64,000 nucleotides of DNA from Blattamonas nauphoetae (taxonomy: Eukaryota; Preaxostyla; Oxymonadida): assembly GCA_033064195.1 (NCBI GenBank), contig JARBJD010000364.1:1-64000 (forward strand), given 5' to 3'. Shown piece after piece: positions 42,555-52,886 of this stretch. Position 1 is the first letter of the stretch. Each line of letters starts with the position of its first letter. The notes beneath the pieces were generated by a model. That model saw nothing but the letters and a program-made list of their open reading frames with translations, made no database searches and was not told the DNA's origin. A program made the translations under genes and the position numbers.

Positions 42555-43399
42555 GTCACCTGAAAACCCGGGAGTAAATAACAAATCGGTAGTTTTTTTT
42601 GGGGTCCCAAAAGTGAATAGTAACACTGGATTTCCGATTTTTTCGACAATTTTTCAATCTAAATGACATTTTTATGAATAAATGAAGTGTCCTAGGTGGT
42701 TCAGAACAAATAGTTTTGATTACCCAGCATGATTTTCTCATGGACTTGAAAAGTTGATCTCGTTGTATCTTCATAACCAGACAAAATTTTGACCTGAAAT
42801 TTTCGCGAAAATGAATGTTTTGAGAAATGTAAACTTTTGATATTTCAACTTTTTTTCTTCGACGATCACAAAATCATGGTTTTTCATCGTTTTTCGAGGA
42901 ATTTTCAGAGAGTCTTCGAACTTGTCACTCACCATTCACCTTGTATGCAAAATTGACCAGTTTGATTCGATTGTGACAGTGTTGACATCATTTTGATGAA
43001 TTTTGAAAACGGGATTCCCATCTGATGCACGGTGAGAAGTCAATTTCAGACATCCGTTAAAAGTGGATTTCACATTCTCTCGAGGGGGAAAAATTTTTTG
43101 AAAAGTTGAAATGTCAAAAGTTTACATTTCTCAAAACATTCATTTTCGCGAAAATTTCAGGTCAAAATTTTGTCTGGTTATGAAGATACAACGAGATCAA
43201 CTTTTCAAGTCCATGAGAAAATCATGCTGGGTAATCAAAACTATTTGTTCTGAACCACCTAGGACACTTCATTTATTCATAAAAATGTCATTTAGATTGA
43301 AAAATTGTCGAAAAAATCGGAAATCCAGTGTTACTATTCACTTTTGGGACCCCAAAAAAAACTACCGATTTGTTATTTACTCCCGGGTTTTCAGGTGAC
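42555..43399. mobile_element. 845-bp long-hairpin element, copy 1
   Basis: Two inverted arms of about 297 bp (42555-42851 and 43103-43399) surround a 250-bp core. The ends read GTCACCTGAAAACCCGGGAG and are flanked by TA on both sides (42553-42554, 43400-43401), consistent with a TA target duplication. The same element occurs at 61555-62386. There is no coding capacity; frames across the arms are shadows. It is a foldback-type MITE placed between the kinase-like gene and helical-repeat gene C, ending 21 bp from the stop of the latter. Confidence 0.9.
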
Positions 43400-43420
43400 T
43401 AGACAGAAAACCGACCTTCA

Positions 43421-45581
43421 TCAGCGCCTGTCCACATTCAATGCTTGTTCTACGCTGAACTGCCTCGAATGTGTCTTCAAGTCTTGACTGGTGTCCACCT
43501 CGATCCCCACCACTCGCAGTTCGAAAGCATCATCCCACCCTTCTTCTCTCAAACGTGTTTCTCGTCTTTTCTGCCGCTCTGGTTTGTCTCGATTCCATTC
43601 CCATGTTCTGCTCAGCATGCTCTTGAAAACGAGTTTAAAATTCTCATCACTCTCCATCTCGACCATCGTTCGCACTTCCCATTTCACAAGTTCTGACACG
43701 AAGTCGGCGTCGTGTTCGTTGGATCGAAGTTCCATGTTTTTGATGTCGCGGTGAACATAACAGAGATAATTTTCTCGTATTTTTGTGTCTTCTGCACTCC
43801 GAATGAGTTTGTCCGAATTGTGGAACATGAATGTGATGAAGTGTTTCGCTGGCTCGAACACATAAACACGAATGCGAGCATATTGTTCGAATTTGGCTTC
43901 TTCACCGTCCCCAATCGGATCGAACATGTAGGTGATGAATCCAATGAGTTCGAAAAGAGTGTTGGATTCCGAGAGAGGAAGAGACACAAAATCAACAATT
44001 TCAAAAAAGCTTCCAACGAGATTCGCTGTCATGAACTGTTCCTTCATCGATGGAAACCGAATAATGATGTTTCTGATGGCTCGTATTACATTCTTCCCGA
44101 GGGATTTGTGAGTGAGCTTGAGAGAGTTGATAATGACGTCAGGGAAGGAGGGATCGTCGAGAATGATTTGTTGGAAGGAAGATTTTTGTGGATCTGTGAT
44201 TTTGTAGGTAGAATTGACAAAGAAACACCACGAATCATTCAAAAACTCGTGACAATCATCCCGAAGCTGTTGCAGAGAATCGGCAATTCGTCTGTCATCT
44301 CCAGAAACCAACGGAGTGGTTGGAGAAGAGTCGGAGGGAAGAGAAGCGATGAGATTGTCGAGATTGGAAATGACAGGGAGAATCGTTGTGAGCGCTTCAT
44401 TCACAAAGAGAATGAAGTCGCAAAAGAGCTCCAAGTCAACCTTAAATGGCGAGATATGAAGAAAAGAGTGAAAACACACTTCGATTGATGGTTCTGCAAG
44501 CAAGAGAAGAACGGGGAGGTGGAACGAATTGGAACAAAAGGGAAGAGAACGAGCGATGAAAAAGGGATCATCTTTCGTGAGCTGGGCGTATTTTGGGAGG
44601 TTTGAAGGATCGGTTGGGAGATTGGTCTGGAATGCTGAGAAAACTGGATGCATTTTCTTTGTCAGAGCATTCAGATACGAGAGACCATAAGATTGTTGGA
44701 TTGGGGAAGATGACGGGAAGATGGGTGAGGGGAGAAGTGTGAGAGCAGGTGGATCTCGTTTGATGACTTCGTAGAGAGCGAGTTGAGAATTGTGGCTGAT
44801 TCTGAGATGAGGAAAGAGAGAAATCCGAGCCAAAGTGGTGATTATTGTAGGTGGAGGTGATGATTTCCCGATTTGGTTGAATGTTGAAAGGATAAGGTCC
44901 TTGTGGAGGAGAAAAAGCGAGTCGACGATTTCAGGTTCATAACAAAGTGATTCCATGCAAGAACAACACTGAGAACAAATCAGAAGAAGCAAGAATGAGA
45001 GAAACTGATTCCAATGCAGGACACTTCGGCCAATCTCCAAATTGGGTGAGGATGAATGAAGGGATTTCAGAGGAAAGCGAGGAGCGAACGAACGAGGGCG
45101 ATTTCGAATCTGAAAGAAAGCAAGAAAGACACCCATCATCACAACGAAGAAAACCACAAACAAAGAATCGAAATCAATTTCAACAGTTCAGCCTGAAAGC
45201 GAGAAAGAATAAAAGAGAGAATGGAAGACCAGAAGTCCAGATGAATGTGTTTCACGACACAACGGAGACAGAAACGGACACCAATCATCAAAACAGTCAT
45301 CAGACCCACTGTCTGAAATCCATCCAAAACATCCAAAACAGTCAAGAACAAATCGATGAAGAAAACAAAATCACACACCAGAGGCCACTTTCTGCAACTT
45401 TCGGAGTGTGTCAATAATAACCTCTTCATCAACACATTGCAATACTTCGAGAAGTGAGGAGATGTTCGACTGAGAGCGAGAGAGATGAAACACGAAAACG
45501 ACAAACCAGATTCCAACTGGGTGAATAGTTCACAGCACTCGGCAAGAGATCCCCATTCACAATAGTCTGCTCTGAAATCAT
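43421..45581 (-). CDS. Helical-repeat family protein (member C), 624 aa
   Basis: Five exons, 45581-45507, 45469-45379, 45312-45256, 45109-45006 and 44968-43421, join in phase through introns of 37, 66, 146 and 37 bp. The start is MISEQTIVNGDLLPSAVNYS. Early exons resemble those of member B in length and in their helical, acidic character (SNISSLLEVLQCVDEEV). The long last exon is a series of amphipathic helices with Phe/Leu-rich cores. The C-terminal part is charged (RDKPERQKRRETRLREEGWD) and includes the family box LREEGWDD. No catalytic motif, signal peptide or membrane helix is seen. I infer a shorter solenoid scaffold of the same family as A and B. Its start lies only 46 bp from the divergent secreted-protein gene. 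Confidence 0.78.
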
Positions 45582-45627
45582 CAAAACGCGCCCCTAATCC
45601 GTTTGTGGTGTGAGTCAATCAGTAAAA
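45582..45627. promoter_or_regulatory. 46-bp bidirectional start region
   Basis: The start codons of helical-repeat gene C (minus) and the secreted beta-helix gene (plus) are separated by 46 bp. Both 5' untranslated regions and the promoter must be extremely short or extend into coding sequence. A GTTTGTGGTGTGAGTCAATC stretch lies in the centre. No known motif is certain. Confidence 0.5.
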
Positions 45628-48600
45628 ATGAAGTATGGGTGTGATCAAATAATGATCCTTCTCATTTGTTTTAGCCTCTATCCTCTCTTTGGATTCGCTA
45701 AACCTCAGATAGCGCCATTTAACCATCATTCTCCCGTGTCTCTGCCATCCATCTTACACGAACCGCTCAGAAATGGACGCACATCCGACACGATTCAATC
45801 AGTCAACTTTACAGACAATCAGATAGTCCATGGAGATAAAGTCCCCATTTCATCTCAACATCTCCATTTTGAAGGAAACAGCACTCCATTCGTCCATACT
45901 AACCATCTGGAACTCACAAATCTCCCACATCACGAAGCCAGACAGAGACCTTCCTCGAATTCCATGGACGAATCCACGTTCGTTGCATGCCTTTTCAATT
46001 CATCTCTTTCCATGAAGGGATTCATTTTCCATGTCATTACTCCGAAACACGCGATGCTCGAAGTTGACTCGTCGACGCTGTCAATCTCAGAATGCGGGGT
46101 GGTGTCGGAAGGGTCGTTGTCACCATTTGTGATTTCAAGTGGAGGAGGATGGAGCAGCTCGTCGATATCGATTCTCTCCACAAAATACGAACCAACTTAT
46201 CGAACCATCAAATCACTGCCTCCTTTGACAAGCCTCGCTCCACCGTCAAACAATCGCCCATCCACTCTTGATTTCTCCTCGGATGGTTTCAACACTGCGA
46301 TGAATGTTATACATGCTTCAGGTCTGCATCTGAACGAATTTCATCTCGGCCTTGGGACAGGCCCTCTGTTTGACTTTGGCGTGCTCTCTTCGCTTTCTCC
46401 CGCTGTCCCCCCGACCACCACCTCCCTCACTCACACTTCGCTCCGAAATGTGTCCAGCGTCGTTCCCGAAACGACACGCCGACTGTTCCCTCAAACAAGA
46501 CAGATTCTGGTGTCTTGTGTTGTGGAACGAAGCTCAAACCACTTTTCAGGGACAGCCACGGCGGATGTCAACATGTGCGGGTCGTTTCTCGCCCAAAATT
46601 CGTCATTCGCGAAATGTTCATCGAATCTCGTTGCATCTGACGAGCACCCAACCTACACACTCGCCCATCGAACCGGAGAGAACACCATCACTATCGAAAC
46701 TGGAGCACCGGCCGAAGATGTCGAAATCACTCGCTGCACATTCAAAGACATGACCAGCTCGACAGCAGCCTCTGCCATTCAATTTACCGAGACGGTGGGA
46801 AACACCAAAATCCACGAGTGCTCGTTCTTCAACTCCAGCGGAACTTCAAAGTATGGCAGTGTGGTCTATGTCGAGGTGGTACGCAACAAATACTCTGTCA
46901 CCTTCTCGTCGTGTGTTGTTGTTCGGTGTACGGGCACCTCGATATTTGGTGGAGCTATTGTGATCTTCAATCCATTTCCATTGACATGTTCAGATTGTGT
47001 GTTCTTCCAAACTGAAGGCACTCAGTTAGGGTCGGCACTGAACGTTGTCAACGCTCAAAGTGGCGCTCTCACACAGATCTCCAACTCGATCTTCGAAAGT
47101 GCTTATGCAGCCTCCTCGACCAACGGATCTGCACTTTGCTTCACGACATCTTACAATGCCCTCATCTCGTCCCTCCGATTTGTGGACACTCAAGTGGCTG
47201 GTGCGCGAGATCTCTTCTGCTACGAGTGTATGTTCACTTTCAGCGAGGCAACTGTGCTGAACTGTCAGTCTTCTCGATCGGAATTCATCTGTGAGACCTC
47301 CTTTCAATCAGAGGTTTCGTTGCAAGACGATTTGTTCACAACGATCACGCAGGAGATGATGATGGAGTCGTTTTCGGGAATTGACAACGAGGATGGCACA
47401 GCAACATTCACAATCGAAGTTGAGGATGCGGTGGCAGGAGAGATGGTTGTTGTGGTGGAGAATTTGGATTCCACACGCTCCTCTCCTCCACCCATCCCTC
47501 GCTCGCTCACCTTCTCCTTCGCATCGCCAGCGAAGACAGCGTCATGCACAGTTGATGTGGGAGACGCTGAACTGATCCAATCTCCAGTCGCTGACTACAA
47601 AATCAGAAGAGCAGGAATTGCCGACTGGCTTATTCACACTTTCCGAGTGAAGTCCAGAACTGTCTCCTTCAACGACGCGATGAAAACACGGATCGACATT
47701 TCACTCGATTGCGATGGACTCATGCAAGCTGAATACTCGATTCTCGTCCAAACAGAAGACAAAGAACGAACACTCCCGCTGACTGCTGGAAGTGATGGAA
47801 CAACCCTCACTGCAACAGGCCAAGCATATCCAATCGCTGGGGCTGCTCTCAGCTATGCTTCAGATTACACGATTGTTGAAGTGAAGGACGCCTGGGGACA
47901 GGCCCTCATTGTGCCTAATGCTGTGACCTTTCGCACGCCTGACGAGCCTCCAAGAATCAACAGAATGACATACAATGGATTTGATTCGACTGGGGAGCAG
48001 CTAATTATGAGGGTTCGAGGAAGACAGATGCCAGTTGGAACATACACAATCGAACTGAGTCCTGGAGGCCACTCATTTGACGTCGTGTTTGGAGCTGTGA
48101 AGAGTGGAGAGACGCTGGAAGAACGAGATTCTGAAAGTGTGTCCATCCCAATCTTTGGAGAGGACAAGAAGATCTTGTACGCCACTCTCTACTCGATCAA
48201 CGCTGCATTTGAAAAGTCAACAGGATCATCAGAATTCGTGTCACAATCAGAGACAGAAATGACGACACCTGTTGAGCCAGCAAGGATCACAGAGATCACA
48301 AAAGTGGACTACGACTCACAATTCACACAGCTGACTCTCTCGTTCTCAGGAATCAACTGTGTTGCAGCTGGACACACAGTGACAGTGAAGAACACAGCGA
48401 CGGAAGAATCGTCCCCATTGGTTGTGATCTTCGACACTCCGCAAACGGGGCACAGCACAGAATACATTTGGACTGAAGAAGGAACGACGAAACTCAAGTT
48501 TGGAGGGACATACGAAGTTGTTGGAGTCACAGCGTCATCTGGCGAGATCTTCTTCACTCGTGGAATGACATTTGACGTTGTTCCTGCTCGCCATCGACTT

Positions 48601-50319
48601 CTCTCTGCTGGCACTGTCGTTTCCGATGATCACCGAAATGTGAGCACTGTTCCTTTGAAAGGAGAAAACATGCCAATCGGAACGACCACACTCAAATTCC
48701 TCGACTCCACGCATTTCTCAGAAACCAGCGAGGATTTGTATGTCGATGTTAATATCACATTCTCAACCGAAACAGACGGCTTGCTTCGAGTCGAATTCTA
48801 TCCCACTCCACAACTGGTTTATGGACACACATATGTCACATGGGCGATGAATCGGACAGGAATCGATGAAACTATGTTTGTGACGAGATATAATACAATT
48901 CAAATGCCAACAGAACCGACCAGATTGGAGAAAGTGACAGGAATTCTGAGCGATGATGCGAAACAAGTCACACTCCAATTTGAAGGAAGAATGTTGGATT
49001 CTGGTGAGTATGAAGTCACTCTCCATACAGCTGTATCAAGCACTGAAATGGTTGTTCATCTCATTCGCCAAGGAGACGGAACACTCTCTTGCTCAATCTC
49101 AACTGAAGAAGCAGACACGCCACATGTTGTCTTCGGTCAGACTTCCACGATCACGCAGATGACGAAAGACTCCACTCCGATCATCATCAATCCATCAGCG
49201 ATGAAAGTCACTGTCCCCTTCCCTCCGCCACCCGAGATTTGTGTTGTTGTGGACAGGACAGGAAGTGCGACGGTCGAAGAATGCGGGGGAAGTGACAAGC
49301 CGTGTGATTCGATCGGTGTTGGGTGGGAAGTGGGGGTGAGGAGGGATGGAGAGGAGGGGCAGGCAGTTGTGGTGAAGGTGCGTCGAGAGGTTGTTTTCGG
49401 GGGAAGCGTGACAGTCAGAGGAGGAACGCTGAGGATCTGCTCGGAATCAAGTGCGATGAGAAGAATCATTGCGGAAGGGGCGTTGGATGAGAACGAGAGG
49501 AGTGGGAAAGGACTTGTGAACGTGGCTGGAGGGAGAGTGGAGATGGATGAAGTGCTTCTCGTTCTTCCGATCTCATCGACACTCGACTCGAGTCGTGTAG
49601 TGAGTGTGATTTGGGGGAGAGGTGAGGTTCGTCTGTCGTCAGTTGAGATTGTTCAGAAAGAGTCGGGAAGAGTGGGGATGGGGATGGTGTGTGTGGAGTC
49701 CGGAGTGGTTGAGATGAAGAGCGTGAAAGCAGCGAATGTGTGGATGGAGGATGGAGTTGCGCTGCTGCGAGTGGAGAGTGGAGTGAAGAGTGTTCGGATG
49801 GAGATTGAAGAATGTGAGTTCTCCGACATTCACACTCTCAACTCGCCTCTTCTCTCCCTCTCCTCTCGCTCACCCTCATCGTCCCTGCGCCTCTCGACGT
49901 CTTCGTTTGTTAACGTTGTCTCCACACTCTCTCCCTCAACACCACCAATCTCGATTGCGACATGTCAAGCTGAACTGACCGTGTCGGAGTGTGTGTTTAC
50001 GAAATGTGGACTGTTCTCTGCCGCTGGGATCGCATCGGGTCCGACAATCTCGTTCACACTCTCCTCGCCCACTCCTCTGCTCACTCTCTCGTCGTGTGTC
50101 TTCACTGGCTCGTTCCCGTCGTCGACAGTTTCTGGGTGTGTGCTGATTTCTTCGTCGTCTCTGGCTCGGATCGATCTTGTGAACACTCGATTTGTGAATT
50201 CAGAATCGGGCAAGATGTGTGGTGTGCTGGTGTTGTATTCGCATTCGCTTCCAATTGTGGTTCGTCGAAACACGCGTTTCTCGGATTGCAGTTTGATTGT
50301 TCGACAGGCACCATTGTGA
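45628..50319 (+). CDS. Secreted beta-helix and beta-sandwich surface protein, 1563 aa
   Basis: The start at 45628 (MKYGCDQIMILLICFSLYPL) gives a clean signal peptide; an in-frame GTG 18 bp upstream is ignored. Residues about 100-560 are beta-helix-like, with short Cys/Ser/Asn-rich strands. Residues about 580-1200 hold repeated domains of about 115-120 residues with a shared opening 'P-x-E-P-x-R-I' and 'L-x-x-x-G-x-Y-x-V', likely Ig-like sandwiches. The segment near 1205 (CVVVDRTGSATVEECGGSDK, then PCDSIGVGW) repeats the C-G-x-x-x-x-P-C signature of the pseudokinase gene. A second beta-helix follows to the stop. There is no transmembrane helix and no kinase-like domain, so it is a secreted or truncated relative of the receptor at 15208. 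The minus-strand fragment at 10139 has the same sandwich domain. Confidence 0.82.
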   Translation: MKYGCDQIMILLICFSLYPLFGFAKPQIAPFNHHSPVSLPSILHEPLRNGRTSDTIQSVNFTDNQIVHGDKVPISSQHLHFEGNSTPFVHTNHLELTNLPHHEARQRPSSNSMDESTFVACLFNSSLSMKGFIFHVITPKHAMLEVDSSTLSISECGVVSEGSLSPFVISSGGGWSSSSISILSTKYEPTYRTIKSLPPLTSLAPPSNNRPSTLDFSSDGFNTAMNVIHASGLHLNEFHLGLGTGPLFDFGVLSSLSPAVPPTTTSLTHTSLRNVSSVVPETTRRLFPQTRQILVSCVVERSSNHFSGTATADVNMCGSFLAQNSSFAKCSSNLVASDEHPTYTLAHRTGENTITIETGAPAEDVEITRCTFKDMTSSTAASAIQFTETVGNTKIHECSFFNSSGTSKYGSVVYVEVVRNKYSVTFSSCVVVRCTGTSIFGGAIVIFNPFPLTCSDCVFFQTEGTQLGSALNVVNAQSGALTQISNSIFESAYAASSTNGSALCFTTSYNALISSLRFVDTQVAGARDLFCYECMFTFSEATVLNCQSSRSEFICETSFQSEVSLQDDLFTTITQEMMMESFSGIDNEDGTATFTIEVEDAVAGEMVVVVENLDSTRSSPPPIPRSLTFSFASPAKTASCTVDVGDAELIQSPVADYKIRRAGIADWLIHTFRVKSRTVSFNDAMKTRIDISLDCDGLMQAEYSILVQTEDKERTLPLTAGSDGTTLTATGQAYPIAGAALSYASDYTIVEVKDAWGQALIVPNAVTFRTPDEPPRINRMTYNGFDSTGEQLIMRVRGRQMPVGTYTIELSPGGHSFDVVFGAVKSGETLEERDSESVSIPIFGEDKKILYATLYSINAAFEKSTGSSEFVSQSETEMTTPVEPARITEITKVDYDSQFTQLTLSFSGINCVAAGHTVTVKNTATEESSPLVVIFDTPQTGHSTEYIWTEEGTTKLKFGGTYEVVGVTASSGEIFFTRGMTFDVVPARHRLLSAGTVVSDDHRNVSTVPLKGENMPIGTTTLKFLDSTHFSETSEDLYVDVNITFSTETDGLLRVEFYPTPQLVYGHTYVTWAMNRTGIDETMFVTRYNTIQMPTEPTRLEKVTGILSDDAKQVTLQFEGRMLDSGEYEVTLHTAVSSTEMVVHLIRQGDGTLSCSISTEEADTPHVVFGQTSTITQMTKDSTPIIINPSAMKVTVPFPPPPEICVVVDRTGSATVEECGGSDKPCDSIGVGWEVGVRRDGEEGQAVVVKVRREVVFGGSVTVRGGTLRICSESSAMRRIIAEGALDENERSGKGLVNVAGGRVEMDEVLLVLPISSTLDSSRVVSVIWGRGEVRLSSVEIVQKESGRVGMGMVCVESGVVEMKSVKAANVWMEDGVALLRVESGVKSVRMEIEECEFSDIHTLNSPLLSLSSRSPSSSLRLSTSSFVNVVSTLSPSTPPISIATCQAELTVSECVFTKCGLFSAAGIASGPTISFTLSSPTPLLTLSSCVFTGSFPSSTVSGCVLISSSSLARIDLVNTRFVNSESGKMCGVLVLYSHSLPIVVRRNTRFSDCSLIVRQAPL

Positions 50320-50474
50320 CTCACTCTCCATCGACAATTCTGATCAACTCCACTCTCTGCTCGTGTCTCCAGCACTGATTATTGTTTATCATCATTTTCT
50401 ACCTTTACAGTTCTCTCCCCTTCTTGCTTTTGATCCTTGAGCATTAATTCATCACTATTCTTTTTTTGGCACGA

Positions 50475-50942
50475 GTGGACTTTCTGGGCCAAAGGTGATC
50501 GAGGTGTGTTGTGACATTGTAGTTCATCGAGGCTATTCTCTCATAATAAATTGTCCAATATGGATGTGAACACGTTTTCTTTTCAAAATGTTGAGAATAC
50601 TGTCGAGATCGTCTCAGAGGATGTCACGATCATTCGATCGTGTTTGATGAGGTCGATCGGCGAACTATATCACTTCATCTTTACGCTTTCTTGATTCATT
50701 TCAACTTTATGTCTCGTATTTTCTTACAATTTTTCAAAACATAGCGATTGATCATGATGTATCGTGAAGTGACAATCTACTGCAGTTCTCCCTTCAAGAC
50801 ACCAATTTTTTGGAAGTGAACGTGCGGCGCGTTTGGCCTAGCGGTAGCCAACCCCTCTGTCGACTGTTGTGCTCGGGGTTCGACTCCCGCCGAGCACAAC
50901 TTTTTTGCCACTACTTAGAGTTTTTTGGCCCAGAAAGTCCAC
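50475..50942. mobile_element. 468-bp segment with 19-bp inverted ends
   Basis: The sequence GTGGACTTTCTGGGCCAAA (50475-50493) recurs inverted at 50924-50942. Similarity continues weakly outward (GGCACGA versus GGCAAGG, next to T or A runs). It may be a degenerate MITE or a tRNA-related short element. No target duplication is recognised. Confidence 0.5.
50828..50906 (+). ncRNA. tRNA-like Pol III unit (box A, box B, T-run)
   Basis: TGGCCTAGCGG matches the box A consensus, and GGTTCGACTCC about 45 bp downstream matches box B exactly. A run of six T at 50901-50906 could stop Pol III. A canonical cloverleaf does not fold: the D-arm-like stem forms, but T-stem and acceptor pairs are poor, and the 3' part instead makes a GTGCTCGG/CCGAGCAC hairpin. 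I infer a tRNA-derived short element or pseudo-tRNA, not a working tRNA. Confidence 0.4.
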
Positions 50943-51036
50943 CCTTGCCCTTTTTTTGTCATTTTCATCTCATCAATGTTTGTTTGATTCCCAATTTGTG
51001 AACAAACTTCTGATGAATAGTTTGTTATGTTCAATC

Positions 51037-52137
51037 ATGGTCCGATCAACTTGGATGTCAATGACAACGAGTGCGACGGGACTAGAACCCTCGAACATCA
51101 ATACGTCAGACAGTATGAGCTTGATCCACAACATTATTCTTTCAGACTCGACTGCATTTCTGAACTGGAATGCCTCAACAAGATTCTCTGTGGATTCTGC
51201 TTCTATCACCTTTCAATCTCTCGTCACTTTGGTGAAGGAAGGGTATCCCTTTGATGACGCACTTGAAGCGAAGGCAATTGGCTTCTTGGGTCATATCGAT
51301 ACGCATTTCAAAAGATCAGAAGACGATAATTTACTGTTTAAATTAGTTCATGCACATGACGATCCTGTGGCTGGCTTCCTCGACGCTCTGTTATCACTTC
51401 TTGCTTCGTCTTCACATATGATTGTTGAATCTGCACTGGAGATCTTGCAGTCTTTGTTTCGCCTTTGTTCAACTGGCAACATCATCAAAATGCTGAATTG
51501 TGATGTGATCTCTGGAGTCATGAATATCATCCAGCCACACACTCTCTCACTACCGTTGAGGAAGAGTCTCCATGTTCAAATCATGGACTTTCTGACATCC
51601 GTCCTTTGTGCCAATGATCGTCCTCCATTTCGCAACATCGATGATGCAACTCAAACATATCAGATGAATGAAATGATATTTCAGCGAATCATTGCTCCTT
51701 CCGAAGCATATGTTCGATATCTCTGCTGGAACCGCTATTTCGTTTCGGAGCACCTCTCAGCCTTTTCTCTTCGGGGAATTTCTTGCAAGCTGATTAAACT
51801 ATTCTTGTTTCATTCGCCAACGTGTAATTTTCACCTATCACTCCCCATCGCTCTCACCATCACCAGTTTATCGACTTCCTTCAATCCCAGCTTTGTCACA
51901 ACTTTCTTGGACTCTTTTGTCCCAATGATGCGAGCATGGAGGATAGCTGACCCACACACCGTTGGGAAAGGCAAGACAATTATCAGAGCACTGAACAATG
52001 AAGGATTTGATGATGTGCTTGATCAGACTTTATTCAAAGTCAAACCAGAATATCATCGCTTTGGATCACCGAGCATCGATCATTTTGCTGAAGAATTTGG
52101 TGCGAACTATCTTCCGGCGATTCCATTGTACATGTGA
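51037..52137 (+). CDS. Helical-repeat family protein (member D), 355 aa
   Basis: Exons 51037-51112 and 51146-52137 flank a 33-bp intron (GTATGA...TTTCAG). The ATG gives MVRSTWMSMTTSA, the same start as member E (MVRST). The protein is a chain of amphipathic helices with FLNW, the line 'PVAGFLDALLSLLASS', MISGVM-like and 'SEAYVRYLC' blocks, and the closing RALNNEGFDDVLDQTLF box. All of these recur in member E. There is no signal peptide, membrane span or catalytic motif. Since the intron length is a multiple of 3 without a stop, retention would add 11 residues without breaking the frame. I infer a short solenoid scaffold. It and E are probably tandem duplicates about 5 kb apart. Confidence 0.82.
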   Translation: MVRSTWMSMTTSATGLEPSNINTSDSMSLIHNIILSDSTAFLNWNASTRFSVDSASITFQSLVTLVKEGYPFDDALEAKAIGFLGHIDTHFKRSEDDNLLFKLVHAHDDPVAGFLDALLSLLASSSHMIVESALEILQSLFRLCSTGNIIKMLNCDVISGVMNIIQPHTLSLPLRKSLHVQIMDFLTSVLCANDRPPFRNIDDATQTYQMNEMIFQRIIAPSEAYVRYLCWNRYFVSEHLSAFSLRGISCKLIKLFLFHSPTCNFHLSLPIALTITSLSTSFNPSFVTTFLDSFVPMMRAWRIADPHTVGKGKTIIRALNNEGFDDVLDQTLFKVKPEYHRFGSPSIDHFAEEFGANYLPAIPLYM

Positions 52138-52886
52138 TGTCGTTTTTATTCTCGACCTCGCAATTCATGAGTGATTTCATTCGAATATCTTTATTTCATG
52201 CCATTCTCACAATGCTCCTAGTTTCAACACATATTCTTCATTATCGCCACCCAGATCCTCTTTGTAATTGCTATTGTTTTATTCAATCATCACTCGTAAA
52301 AATTTGTAATGGGAGATCAGTATCAAACACACCCATCAATGTTCGCTTACCTCATTCTTCAGATCTCCTGGGCTGTTGGCCTGTTAAGCTGTGTCCAGTC
52401 GAGGTGGGATTGTCCAGTCCAATGTCCAGTCTCCTATTTGGGCGATGAGAGATCTGACCCATGATATTGGTTCTTTGGCTCCGAACATATTTTCTCCGCA
52501 GGGATTGTTAAATGAACGATTTGTCGTTGTGTACATGAAATGCACCCCAAATAAAACCAATTGAAAGAAAAAGATATTTCAGTTTACAACTTTGCGAGGA
52601 TCTGTACTGTTGATGTGAGATCTCGTATTCTTGCTGATATCTTGTTAGTTGGGCCGATATGTTCCTTTCCTCCCATGAATATAAAAACGCCGCTGCAGTT
52701 TATTCATTCTTATCTTTGTTGTGAACGACGTGCTGGGCAGCCACAATCGTAACATGTGCAATGAGGAGTGATGCAGATAACCAACACGGGGAAAGAACTG
52801 GAATGAGAGAGAAGAAAATGAATGAGGCATGCGGAATGACAAACAAGAGAAATGTGGACATCCGGAGGTGTCAACAACAATCTCGT
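52138..52886. other. Intergenic with GTCCA-rich patch
   Basis: No gene is supported. A patch at about 52363-52440 has GTCCAGTCGAGG, TTGTCCAGTCCAATGTCCAG and nearby AGATCT sites, resembling the cluster at 53995-54330. A short minus-strand frame at 52645-52890 has no recognised features. Confidence 0.45.

Larger units (their letters stand above)
50320..51036. other. Intergenic, TIR-flanked segment with tRNA-like part
   Basis: No protein gene. It contains the inverted-repeat segment at 50475-50942 and a Pol III box A/B region, both listed separately. The first 150 bp may be the 3' untranslated region of the secreted protein gene. Confidence 0.6.

Noticed and set aside
42555-43399. Short frames with Lys/Ile-rich peptides in the hairpin arms, repeated at 61.6-62.4 kb
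   Set aside because: They are the same arm sequence read in both orientations, so they reflect the inverted repeat and not a conserved protein.
50828-50906. Annotating a functional tRNA
   Set aside because: Box A and B are good but acceptor, T-stem and D-stem pairing is too poor for a standard cloverleaf.
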